NCBI GenBank assembly: GCA_035253585.1
Contig: DATFBY010000012.1
Span: 1 to 44,825 of the forward strand
Reading direction: 5' to 3'
Length of the DNA stretch: 44,825 nt
DNA from: DATFBY01 sp035253585
Lineage (GTDB): Bacteria > Gemmatimonadota > Gemmatimonadetes > Gemmatimonadales > Gemmatimonadaceae
A program made the translations under genes and the position numbers. Below are positions 31,978-39,531 of the stretch, piece after piece; positions within the stretch are counted from its first letter, which is position 1, and every line of letters starts with the position of its first letter. The notes beneath the pieces were generated by a model. It was not told where the DNA came from. It searched no databases and saw nothing but the letters and a program-made list of their open reading frames with translations.

Positions 31978-34900
31978 TAGTGAAAGTCATGCCCCTTCGC
32001 CCACTCCTCTCCCGCCTTCGCTTTTAGCTCTCGGAATACTTCCCCCCGCAGGTTGACGACGGTCTGCTCGACTTGCAGCGTGCCGCGCACGAGGAGCATC
32101 GGGGCGGTGGAGATCATCAGCGCTTGGCGCTCGAAGCGCTTCGGGGTGACGACGACGTTCACGAGACCGGTCTCGTCTTCGAGCGTGAGGAAAACGAAGC
32201 CTTTGGCGGTGCCTGGACGCTGGCGGCAGATGACAAGGCCGGCGACGGCGACATTGCGCTCGCCATCGCGCATGCCCAGCACCTCGCGCGCGGTACGAAT
32301 GCCGTTAGGCAGAAGGAGCTTGCGCAGGTGCTTCATGGGATGGCCGTTGAGGGAGACGCCAGTCATCCGATAGTCAGCGGCGGTGATCTCGACGGGAGAC
32401 ATGGGCGTCACCGAGGGCGGGACCTCGAGGGAGGCCGGTCGGGGCGCGAGCGGTCCCGCGTCTCCACGAAACTCTTCCAGCATCCGCCAGATCGCCGCGC
32501 GCCGCCGCCGCGCATCGGGCTCGTCAGGCACGAAGCTGTCGAACGCGCCCGACTCGGCCAACGCGCGCAACGAGCCGCGATCGAGTCCGGAGCGATGGAC
32601 GACGTCGGCGATGGAGAGGAAGGAGCCACCGGCGTCGAGCGCGGCCTTGAGCTTCTCACGCGCCTTGGAGCCGATGCCGCGGACGAGACGGAGACCGAGG
32701 CGAACGGCAGGAGGTGTCGCGCGAGATTCGAGATTCGAGTTTCGAGATTCGTTAGCGGATTTGGAGCTCGTTAGGCAGGTCGCCGAATCTCGAATCTCGA
32801 ATCTCGAATCTCGCGCTTCCAACGTCGTGTCATACAACGATCTCGAACAATCAACCGGCAACACCTTCACTCCATGCCGTCTCGCATCCTCGATCAACGT
32901 TCCCGCCGAGTAGAATCCCATGGGTTGCGCGTTGAGGATCGCGGCGGTGAACTCGGGAGCGTAGTAGTGCTTGAGATAGGCGCTGGCGTAGACCAGCAGC
33001 GCGAAGCTGGCGGCGTGGCTCTCCGGAAAGCCGTAATCGGCGAAGGCGTTGATCTGGTTGTAGATCTTTCGCGCCGTCTCCTCCGGAATCCCGTTCTTCT
33101 GCATCCCGATGATCAGCCGCTCGCAGATCTCGGCCATCCGCTCGCGTGAGCGCTTGTGTCCCATCGCGCGACGGAGGTTGTCGGCCTCGCCCGGCGTGAA
33201 GCCCGCGGCGGCGATCGCCACCTGCATCCCCTGCTCCTGAAAGAGCGGCACGCCTAACGTGCGCTTCAGAATCGACTCGACCGACGGGTGCGGATACGTC
33301 ACCGGCTCCTCGCCCGCGCGGCGGCGCAGATATGGATGCACCATGTCGCCCTGAATGGGGCCGGGGCGGATGATCGCCACCTCGACCACCAGATCGTAGA
33401 AACAGCGCGGTTTGAGACGCGGCAGCGTGTTCATCTGCGCGCGGCTCTCCACCTGGAAGATGCCGATCGTGTCGGCGCGACAGAGATCGTCGTACACTGC
33501 CTGATCGCGAAAGTCGAGCTGCGCGAGGTCGATGGTGACGCCGCGTGTCTGCCGGATGTACTTGATGCACTCCTGAAGCAGCGTGAGCATGCCGAGTCCG
33601 AGGAGGTCGATCTTCACCAGCCCCATCGCTTCGGTGTCGTCCTTCTCCCACTGAATCACGGTGCGATCGGGCATCGCGGCCGGCTCGATCGGCACCACGG
33701 TGGAGAGCGGCTCTTCGGTCAAGATGAAACCACCGACGTGGATCGATCGATGTCGCGGGATCTGATGCAGACCGTCGACGATCTGCGGTAACGCGCGCAC
33801 GCGTGGATCCTGTGGATCGAGTCCCGCCTGGGTGAGTAGCGACGCCCGGTCCTCGCTCGACCGAAAGGCGGTGGTCGGGTTGCGACGCTCGTTGTGCGTC
33901 TGCTCGGCGTGTGGATCTTCCCAGTACTCGCGCGCCGATCCGGAGTCCTGCGCGCTCGGGCTGCCATACGGCTCGTACGACGCCTTCGGCCTAGGGCGAT
34001 CGCTGCTGGTGAGCGGGCGCTCTTTCCTCGCTCTGTCCATCTCGTCGGCTCGCGAGATCTTCCACTCCACGATCTTCGCGGCGCGCTCGTCGATGCTCTC
34101 GGGGCGTCCGGCACGCGAGGCTTCGACGCGGCGTCGATGGGCGATGCGCTCATCCTCGTCTGCCTGACGAGCGCGAGTGTTCGCCTCGGTGCCCGGCACC
34201 AGGTGCGATCCGATCATCTCGTGCAGATTCGGCGCACCGACGCCGTCGAGCAGATCGTCGCGCTCGGCGTCCTCGCCGCGCATCGCCTGCGCCGTTGCTC
34301 GAGCGCTGAAGCGATCGCTCAGCGCCGCGAGCAGATTGGCCTGCTCGACACTGAAGCCGAGGACGCGGGCCGAGTCGCGCACGGCGGAGCGTCCGCGATA
34401 GGTGATCTGCTCGCACACCATCGCCGCGTGCTCGCGTCCGTACCGCTCGTACACGTACTGGATGACCTTCTCGCGGTCTTGATGAGCGAAGTCGATGTCG
34501 ATGTCGGGCGCTTCCTGCCGCTCTTCGCTGAGGAAGCGCTCGAAGAGGAGCTCGAGCTTGATCGGATCGACGGCGGTGATCCCCAGACAGAAGCACACCG
34601 CCGAATTCGCCGCCGAGCCGCGTCCCTGACAGAGGATGCCTTCGCGTTTGGCGAAGCGGACGATGTCCCAGACGATGAGGAAGAAGCCGGCGAGGTTGAG
34701 GCGGCGGATGATGGAGAGCTCGTGGTGGAGCTGACGGCGATGGAAGTCGAGATTCGAGATTCGAGATTCGAGATCCGGAACAGCGGATTCGGAGCTCGTC
34801 GGGTCGACGCCCCTCCGATCGGCGCCCGTCGGGTCGGCGCCCGAATCTCGAATCTCGAATCTCGAATCTCGTTCCTCCAATCCCCACCTCTCCTTCGCGC

Positions 34901-35834
34901 CTTGCACCACCAATCGCTCCAGGTACTCGTCAGGCGTCACGCCCGGCGGGAGTGGGAAGGCGGGGAGCGTGGGCTTGAGCTGCTCCAGACGAAAGGCGCA
35001 GCGCTCGGCGATGGCGAGTGTGGTGCGCAGTCCTTCCTCGTGGCCCTGCCAGCGGAGCCGCATCTGCTCGGCGCCCTTGAGATACCACTCTCCGTTGGGG
35101 CGCAGACGCGTGCCCATCTGGTCGAGCGTCTTGGCGTGACGCAGACAGCACAGCACGTCGTGGACGACGCGGCCCGTGGGATGCGCGTAGTGTACGTCGT
35201 TGGTGACGGCCCATGGGATGTCGAAGGCGCGGGCAAGCGGGATCAGCTGCCTAACGAGCTCGCGCTCCTCGGGGAGTCCGTGATCCCAGCACTCCACCGC
35301 GACGCGCCGCTCGAAGATGTCGAGTAAGATCGACAGCGCATCGCAGGCGGCATCGTGGTCGCCCGAGGCGAGGAGCTGCGGCACCCATCCGCGCGGACAT
35401 CCGGTGAGCGCGAAGATGCCGGCCGAATGTCGCGCCAGCGTCTCGAGCGACACCCGCGGCCGCCCGCGGGGATGACCCATCCGCGCGCGAGTGACCAGAC
35501 TGGAGAGATTGCCGTAACCCTGACGCGACTCGGCGAGGAGCGTGAGGTGAGTAAAGGCCGAGATTCGAGATTCGAGATTCGAGATTCGGGACGAATCCCC
35601 CCCAATCTCGAATCGCGAATCTCGAATCTCGATGGTCAGCTCGACGCCGATGATTCCGTTCACGCCGGCATTGTACGCCGACTGCGCGAAGACGACCGCG
35701 CCGCCGAGGTCGTCGTGGTCGGTGAGCGCGAGCGCCGAGAGACCGAGATGGACGGCGCGCTCGATCAGAGCTTCGGGATGCGACGCGCCATCCAGCAGAG
35801 AGAAAGCGGAATGGCAATGAAGCTCGGCGTACAT
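31977..35834 (-). CDS. dnaE2: Error-prone DNA polymerase III alpha, DnaE2
   Basis: The replicative-type polymerase of the ImuA-ImuB-DnaE2 translesion system. Residues 1-90 and on are a PHP domain (MYAELHCHSAFSLLDG). The C-family polymerase has the first catalytic Asp pair in EAPDIDIDFAH, a third Asp in VKIDLLGLGMLT, the PRHRSIHVGGFILT stretch and an OB-fold near the end (VNVVVTPKRF). All catalytic residues are present. At 1285 residues it is about 200 longer than the usual 1050-1100. Three in-frame heptamer hairpins add segments at residues about 68-93, 320-363 and 1007-1043 (each reads RDSRFEI... and ...SRISNLESR), and a low-complexity charged stretch lies at about 525-660. It follows imuB by 26 nt, with a seven-codon leader frame between them. 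Confidence 0.92.
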   Translation of the reverse strand: MYAELHCHSAFSLLDGASHPEALIERAVHLGLSALALTDHDDLGGAVVFAQSAYNAGVNGIIGVELTIEIRDSRFEIGGDSSRISNLESRISAFTHLTLLAESRQGYGNLSSLVTRARMGHPRGRPRVSLETLARHSAGIFALTGCPRGWVPQLLASGDHDAACDALSILLDIFERRVAVECWDHGLPEERELVRQLIPLARAFDIPWAVTNDVHYAHPTGRVVHDVLCCLRHAKTLDQMGTRLRPNGEWYLKGAEQMRLRWQGHEEGLRTTLAIAERCAFRLEQLKPTLPAFPLPPGVTPDEYLERLVVQGAKERWGLEERDSRFEIRDSGADPTGADRRGVDPTSSESAVPDLESRISNLDFHRRQLHHELSIIRRLNLAGFFLIVWDIVRFAKREGILCQGRGSAANSAVCFCLGITAVDPIKLELLFERFLSEERQEAPDIDIDFAHQDREKVIQYVYERYGREHAAMVCEQITYRGRSAVRDSARVLGFSVEQANLLAALSDRFSARATAQAMRGEDAERDDLLDGVGAPNLHEMIGSHLVPGTEANTRARQADEDERIAHRRRVEASRAGRPESIDERAAKIVEWKISRADEMDRARKERPLTSSDRPRPKASYEPYGSPSAQDSGSAREYWEDPHAEQTHNERRNPTTAFRSSEDRASLLTQAGLDPQDPRVRALPQIVDGLHQIPRHRSIHVGGFILTEEPLSTVVPIEPAAMPDRTVIQWEKDDTEAMGLVKIDLLGLGMLTLLQECIKYIRQTRGVTIDLAQLDFRDQAVYDDLCRADTIGIFQVESRAQMNTLPRLKPRCFYDLVVEVAIIRPGPIQGDMVHPYLRRRAGEEPVTYPHPSVESILKRTLGVPLFQEQGMQVAIAAAGFTPGEADNLRRAMGHKRSRERMAEICERLIIGMQKNGIPEETARKIYNQINAFADYGFPESHAASFALLVYASAYLKHYYAPEFTAAILNAQPMGFYSAGTLIEDARRHGVKVLPVDCSRSLYDTTLEARDSRFEIRDSATCLTSSKSANESRNSNLESRATPPAVRLGLRLVRGIGSKAREKLKAALDAGGSFLSIADVVHRSGLDRGSLRALAESGAFDSFVPDEPDARRRRAAIWRMLEEFRGDAGPLAPRPASLEVPPSVTPMSPVEITAADYRMTGVSLNGHPMKHLRKLLLPNGIRTAREVLGMRDGERNVAVAGLVICRQRPGTAKGFVFLTLEDETGLVNVVVTPKRFERQALMISTAPMLLVRGTLQVEQTVVNLRGEVFRELKAKAGEEWAKGHDFH
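32719..32816. repeat. In-frame heptamer hairpin inside dnaE2 (GAGATTC type, copy 3)
   Basis: The left arm 32719-32751 and right arm 32784-32816 are GAGATTC and GAATCTC heptamers with one internal variant (GAGTTTC). The loop has GCGGATTTGGAGCTCGTTAG then GCAGG. It codes for residues about 1007-1043 of DnaE2 between the polymerase domain and the helix-hairpin-helix region, a place where the family has no conserved residues. No stop arises. Confidence 0.93.
34748..34871. repeat. In-frame heptamer hairpin inside dnaE2 (GAGATTC type, copy 2, long loop)
   Basis: The arms 34748-34774 and 34841-34871 are GAGATTC/GAATCTC heptamers. The loop is the longest seen (66 nt): the core GCGGATTCGGAGCTCGTC, then a GC-rich internal direct repeat built on CCCGTCGGGTCG and GGCGCCC. 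It codes for residues about 320-363 of DnaE2, just before the polymerase core. Confidence 0.92.
35559..35636. repeat. In-frame heptamer hairpin inside dnaE2 (GAGATTC type, copy 1, short loop)
   Basis: Four GAGATTC heptamers (35559-35590) face GAATCTC heptamers (from about 35602), with one variant unit (GAATCGC) in the right arm. The loop has shrunk to GGACGAATCCCCCCCA, so the shared core is lost. It codes for residues about 68-93 in a variable loop of the PHP domain, between GVELTI and HLTLLAESR. Confidence 0.92.
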
Positions 35835-35858
35835 CTATCGCAGATGGCTTTCGCACAT
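35835..35858 (-). CDS. Seven-codon leader frame (MCESHLR) directly before dnaE2
   Basis: An ATG at 35858 lies seven bases after GGAGG (inside the imuB end) and is followed by six more codons and TAG, whose last base touches the dnaE2 ATG. The leader is thus in frame with dnaE2 and separated from it only by the stop. The bases come from a fragment of the GCACATC repeat (ATGGCTTTCGCACAT on the plus strand). DnaE2 has no ribosome site of its own, so it probably depends on re-initiation after this leader. Confidence 0.5.
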   Translation of the reverse strand: MCESHLR

Positions 35859-35860
35859 TT

Positions 35861-37483
35861 TCAATCCTCCCATCCGTGGACGAACCACGCCTCTCCTTCC
35901 TCGAACACGATCATCTCTCCGAGCTCGCTTTCGCACTTCCAGTAATCCCGGGAGTAGCCGTCTTTCCACCAATCGCCGCTGAGCCGTTCCGGACCCGAGG
36001 CGCGGGTGAAGGGAATGCGGTGGCCCCGCCACCACATGGCGACGGGAATGCCGGCGGCGCGCTCGACGTCGATGCCCTGAGGCGTCTCGAGGAGACGAAG
36101 CGCGGTGGTGCGCGAAGGACGCGCGAGCGGGATCACGAGTGGGTCGTCGCGCGCGGGGGTCTCCGCGCCTTCCAGCTCGACGTCGATCCACGCGCCGGCT
36201 CGCTCGAGGCGGTGCTCGTCGCGCGCGATCGGGCGCACGACGACGCCAGGGCCGAGCTCGGCGCGCAATCGCGCGAAGGCAGCGTCGGCGGCGGCCGGGT
36301 CACGCCAGGAGTGCGCGAGCAGGTCGCCCTGCGCGCCGGAGAGCGGAGCAGTCGCGGTGATGGCGACGACGAGACCGCACGCCGGTGCGGTGAGCGTCCA
36401 TCGTTCGAGCAGCGCACGGCAGTGCTCGAAGAGGAGCTCGCTGCGCGCCACCGGACGCGGGAGACGCACCTCGCGCGTGACGGTGTGCGCGGTGCCCCCC
36501 GAAGGGAGCGCGCTCCGGGCGGCGTCGAGCACCAGCGTGATGGCGACCACGGAGGCCGCGCGCCCGTCGGTGACCAGCTCACTCGTTAGGCGGTCGAGCG
36601 CGGCACGGAGCAGGAAGAGCACCGGCTCCATGGTCGTGGTGGGCGCGGGAAGCTCGACGTCGACCGCGCGCGGCGCCGGCGCATCGGCCAGCACGGGACG
36701 ACGCGCATCCTCGGCCCGGGCCAGGCGCCACGCGGCCAGCCCGTCCGGACCCCAGCGACGCTCGACATCGTCGGCCGAGAGCGCGGCCAATGCGCCACCG
36801 TCCCTGATGCCTAACGAGTGGAGCGTCTCGCGCAGCTCTTCGTCCATGGGGATGAGCGCGAGGGGAGCGGCGGCGAGGTAGCGCGCATCGCCGCCCGGCG
36901 GGACGATGCAGGTGGCATCACGCTCCGTGGATGTGGCCGCCCAAGTGGCCGCGCGCGCGACCACGCAGGAATCGGCGATGCCGACGCGCGCCCGCGGATG
37001 CCAGGCCCGCGCGACCGCGTGCAGCGCGTGGGCAAGCGCGCGCTCGCCGCCCAGTCCCTCGAATCCGCCGGCACCGACCCACCAGAGACCGGGCTCACCG
37101 GCTACGGGACTCACCTGTGGGCTGGCCGACAACAGCGATGCGGTGACGCGCGTGACCGCCTCGGCGATGATGGTGTCGTCCCACTCGAGCACATCGAGCG
37201 TGGCGCATCGGGCGCGCGCTTCGGGGATCGTCATTCCGATTCGCACCCGCGCGCGCACGGCGGCAGTGGAGACGGCGCGGAGCCGGGTGCGATCGGCCAG
37301 CGCCACGGTCAACTCATCCCACGCCGGCAGCAGCGATGGCCGCGCGCCGTTTCCGTTCGGCGGACGGCCGTTCGTAGTCAGGCTCGGCGCACCGCCGTCG
37401 TTTCGCTTCTCCCGCGCGCTCCACACCGCGCCGATCGGCCACCTCGGAATGCGCAGACAAGCGATTCGCCACCCTGACGACAT
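35861..37483 (-). CDS. imuB: ImuB, catalytically inactive Y-family polymerase homologue
   Basis: ImuB is the adaptor that ties ImuA and DnaE2 to the sliding clamp. The 540-residue product begins RIACLRIPRWPIGAVWSARE, as ImuB proteins do; the palm has lost the acidic catalytic pattern of true DinB enzymes (PEARARCATLDVLEWDD remains). The middle has GLWWVGAGGFEGLGGERALA and GIADSCVVARAATWAA, and the C-terminal part ends in a W-rich segment (DWWKDGYSRDYWKCESELGE) as in ImuB. ATG 37483 has GAGGTGA close upstream. Its first 170 bases overlap the end of imuA in another frame. I did not find an obvious clamp-binding motif. Confidence 0.87.
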   Translation of the reverse strand: MSSGWRIACLRIPRWPIGAVWSAREKRNDGGAPSLTTNGRPPNGNGARPSLLPAWDELTVALADRTRLRAVSTAAVRARVRIGMTIPEARARCATLDVLEWDDTIIAEAVTRVTASLLSASPQVSPVAGEPGLWWVGAGGFEGLGGERALAHALHAVARAWHPRARVGIADSCVVARAATWAATSTERDATCIVPPGGDARYLAAAPLALIPMDEELRETLHSLGIRDGGALAALSADDVERRWGPDGLAAWRLARAEDARRPVLADAPAPRAVDVELPAPTTTMEPVLFLLRAALDRLTSELVTDGRAASVVAITLVLDAARSALPSGGTAHTVTREVRLPRPVARSELLFEHCRALLERWTLTAPACGLVVAITATAPLSGAQGDLLAHSWRDPAAADAAFARLRAELGPGVVVRPIARDEHRLERAGAWIDVELEGAETPARDDPLVIPLARPSRTTALRLLETPQGIDVERAAGIPVAMWWRGHRIPFTRASGPERLSGDWWKDGYSRDYWKCESELGEMIVFEEGEAWFVHGWED

Positions 37484-38240
37484 GATTCACCTCGACGACT
37501 CTGCGACGACCAGCACCTCGTTCCACCGTGATCACCACTTGACGGACTCTCGGGTCTTGCAAAGAGAGCAGGGGAGGGGGATGGAGCGATCGTCTTCGAG
37601 GGGGGTGGGGGTGAGCAGCTGAACCTGATCGAGAGCGCTCGACGCGGAGCAGCAGCGCCGCGGGAAGCGCGGTGGTGCGCCCGTCACCTTCGCCGGTGAC
37701 GACGAACGCGGCGTCGCTCTCGCGCGCCAGCCTAACGAGTCTGCCCGCCACGCCACGCGTGAGCGGCGGCGCCCCGTCGAGCACCACGAGACCAAAGGCA
37801 CCGGAGCGGAGGAGGACGTCGGAGCACCAGGCGCCTTTGGAGCTGACGTTGGGGCGGATGACCCAAAGTCCATCGAGAGAGATTCGAGATTCGAGATTCG
37901 AGATTCGGGACGACGAATTCGGAGATCGTTTGGTGCGCCGTTTCGAATCTCGAATCTCGAATCTCGAATCACGAACCCAGTCCCTCGCCGCCAACGTCCG
38001 GCTCGCATCCACGTACGCCACCCACTCGCCGCGCGCGAGCGTCTCGGCGACGAGCTCGCGGAGCAAAGTGGTTTTGCCGCTGCCGCGCTTGCCCAGGAGC
38101 TCCGTCAGACGGCCGCGGGGAAGACCGCCGGAGGGAAGCACCGCGTCGAGCTCGGCGATCCCCGTCGGAAGCGCGCGCGTGGTGGGCGCGGCCGGAGCGA
38201 CGATCTCGGCGAGCTGTTGGCGAAGCAGGGCGAGCGACAT
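37314..38240 (-). CDS. imuA: ImuA, RecA-like protein of the mutasome
   Basis: ImuA is a RecA-related protein needed for induced mutagenesis with ImuB and DnaE2. The 308-residue product has TGIAELDAVLPSGGLPRGRL then Walker A LLGKRGSGKTTLL (about residues 48-60), AYVDASRTLAARDW near residue 75-88 and FGLVVLDGAPPL as the second strand. A heptamer hairpin inserts about 33 residues (89-121) between the DASRTLAARDWV and LDGLWVIRP parts. The C-terminal 57 residues (VVEVNHVVRVANRLSAHSE onward) overlap imuB. The start ATG 38240 lies 15 bases after the radical SAM stop, consistent with one operon. Confidence 0.88.
   Translation of the reverse strand: MSLALLRQQLAEIVAPAAPTTRALPTGIAELDAVLPSGGLPRGRLTELLGKRGSGKTTLLRELVAETLARGEWVAYVDASRTLAARDWVRDSRFEIRDSKRRTKRSPNSSSRISNLESRISLDGLWVIRPNVSSKGAWCSDVLLRSGAFGLVVLDGAPPLTRGVAGRLVRLARESDAAFVVTGEGDGRTTALPAALLLRVERSRSGSAAHPHPPRRRSLHPPPLLSLQDPRVRQVVITVERGAGRRRVVEVNHVVRVANRLSAHSEVADRRGVERAGEAKRRRCAEPDYERPSAERKRRAAIAAAGVG
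37876..37973. repeat. In-frame heptamer hairpin inside imuA (GAGATTC type)
   Basis: The left arm 37876-37909 (four GAGATTC units) and right arm 37943-37973 (four GAATCTC) surround a loop with ACGAATTCGGAGATCGTTTG then GTGCGCC, a clear variant of the shared core. It translates as RDSRFEIRDSKRRTKRSPNS then SSRISNLESRIS. It sits after the second strand of the RecA fold, where an extra loop could be tolerated. Confidence 0.93.
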
Positions 38241-38255
38241 GATGACTCGACGGAC

Positions 38256-39341
38256 TCAGTGCGCCAGCACCAGCTCGCGCCCAAACTCCAGCTCGAGCTG
38301 AGTGTCCAGCAGCGCGGTGGCCGAGCTCTCGTCATCATCCTCCTCATCCGGATAGCCGCTGTCGATTCCGTATTTCGCGCAGAGGCGCTTCATGAAGCTG
38401 GAGAGTCCCTGCCTGTAGCGCTCGCTCACGTGAGGGCTGTTGGCGTAGGCCGCGCGGTACCGATCGGCCAGTTGGGGGAATTCCTCGGCGATGAACGGCA
38501 GATAGCGCTTCCGCGCCTCGTGCTGGAGCCGGAGCGCGCAGGCGCCCACCGAGTTGGCACCGGCCTGGGCCACGCGCCTAACGAGTGCCTCGAGGTCGCG
38601 CGGGTTGTCGGTGATGCCCGGAAGCACCGGCATGCAGTTGATGCCGACCTCGATCCCGGCCTCGCGCAGCCGCTCCAGCGCGCGCACACGCGAGTCGGGA
38701 GTGGGCGCGCGCGGCTCGAGGCGGCGCGCCAGCTGCCGGTCGAGCGTGATCAGCGAGAGATGGATCGACACCGTCGAGTGCCGCTGCAGCCTAACGAGAA
38801 CGTCGATGTCGCGCGTCACCAACGGACTCTTGGTGATGATGACGACGTCGAGCCCCGGATGCTCAGCCAGCACCTCGAGGATGCCGCGAGTGACGCGAAA
38901 GCGACGCTCGGCCGGCTGATACGGATCGGTGGCCGTGCCGATGACGATCGCTTCCCCTTCGATCAGCTTTCGATGCTTGTCGCTTCCGTGACGCAACGTA
39001 CGGCTGAGCACGGCGGCGGCGTTGCGCTTGACGACGATGTGCCGCTCGAAGGCGAGCCAGGGTGGGATCTGCTCGACGTCGCTCTGTGTGACGTCATCGA
39101 GCGTGGCCGCGGTGACGGCACGCTCCATCACATAGCGGTGCGTGTAGCGCGCATAGCAGTACGCACATCCGAACGCGCAGCCGATGTACGGGTTGATGGA
39201 CCAGAAGCCCATCTTGGTGACCTCGGGCCCGTTCAGGATGCTGCGCGCGGTCGTGTCGTGATACGTGATGTCCTTCTGCGCCCCGATGATGGGGAGCGCG
39301 CGCGAGCGGACGAGATCGGGAAAGAGAGCAGGCTCCTGCAT
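38256..39341 (-). CDS. Radical SAM protein, SplB/Rv2578c-like
   Basis: The 361-residue protein starts at ATG 39341 (MQEPALFPDLVRSRALPIIG). The frame is open further upstream but those codons fall inside a heptamer hairpin and the promoter. It carries the radical SAM cluster site GCAFGCAYCYARYTHRY (Cys 55, 59, 62), then AIVIGTATDPYQPAERRF and INCMPVLPGITDN. This is the pattern of the SplB-like (COG1533, Rv2578c) branch near spore photoproduct lyase, but I cannot say whether it repairs DNA. Being first in the operon with imuA, imuB and dnaE2, it is a candidate repair partner. It ends 15 nt before imuA. Confidence 0.85.
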   Translation of the reverse strand: MQEPALFPDLVRSRALPIIGAQKDITYHDTTARSILNGPEVTKMGFWSINPYIGCAFGCAYCYARYTHRYVMERAVTAATLDDVTQSDVEQIPPWLAFERHIVVKRNAAAVLSRTLRHGSDKHRKLIEGEAIVIGTATDPYQPAERRFRVTRGILEVLAEHPGLDVVIITKSPLVTRDIDVLVRLQRHSTVSIHLSLITLDRQLARRLEPRAPTPDSRVRALERLREAGIEVGINCMPVLPGITDNPRDLEALVRRVAQAGANSVGACALRLQHEARKRYLPFIAEEFPQLADRYRAAYANSPHVSERYRQGLSSFMKRLCAKYGIDSGYPDEEDDDESSATALLDTQLELEFGRELVLAH

Positions 39342-39371
39342 GGCTTCGGTCCGGCAAAGTCGGGGGGAGGG

Positions 39372-39400
39372 GATATACCGAATAGAAGCCGAAAGAGCAA
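39372..39400 (-). promoter_or_regulatory. Candidate sigma-70-type promoter of the radical SAM-imuA-imuB-dnaE2 operon
   Basis: On the minus strand TTGCTC (39395-39400) and TATATC (39372-39377) are 17 bases apart, and the start of transcription would fall near 39365, about 24 bases before the ATG. I see no obvious LexA-type inverted repeat around it, though the motif in this phylum is not known to me. Confidence 0.45.
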
Positions 39401-39410
39401 GAGTAAGGCC

Positions 39411-39523
39411 GGGAAGCGGGAAAAGGGAAGCGGGAAGCGAAAGCAGAGACGCCTCATCTATCCTGCTGTCACGGTGAGGCTTCACATGTTTTCGCTTCCC
39501 GCTTTCTACCTTCCGCTTCCCGC
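39411..39523. repeat. Heptamer-armed hairpin, GGGAAGC type, imperfect
   Basis: The left arm (39411-39443) has GGGAAGC units with a GGGAAAA slip. The right arm (39491-39523) has GCTTCCC units with decayed GCTTTCTACC between. The long loop contains GCAGAGACGCCTCATC, a weak form of the core seen at 19096-19130. It lies between the radical SAM gene start and the end of the upstream lipoprotein gene, next to the operon promoter. Confidence 0.75.
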
Positions 39524-39531
39524 CTTTCTGA

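Noticed and set aside
33894..35327. A 477-codon open frame on the plus strand within dnaE2.
   Set aside because: It is antisense to DnaE2, shows no domain, and crosses a heptamer hairpin whose stop-free arms help keep it open.
31887..37973. The tandem GAGATTC arrays as a CRISPR array.
   Set aside because: The units are 7 nt with no spacers of regular length, and arms are inverted, not direct; no cas gene is present.
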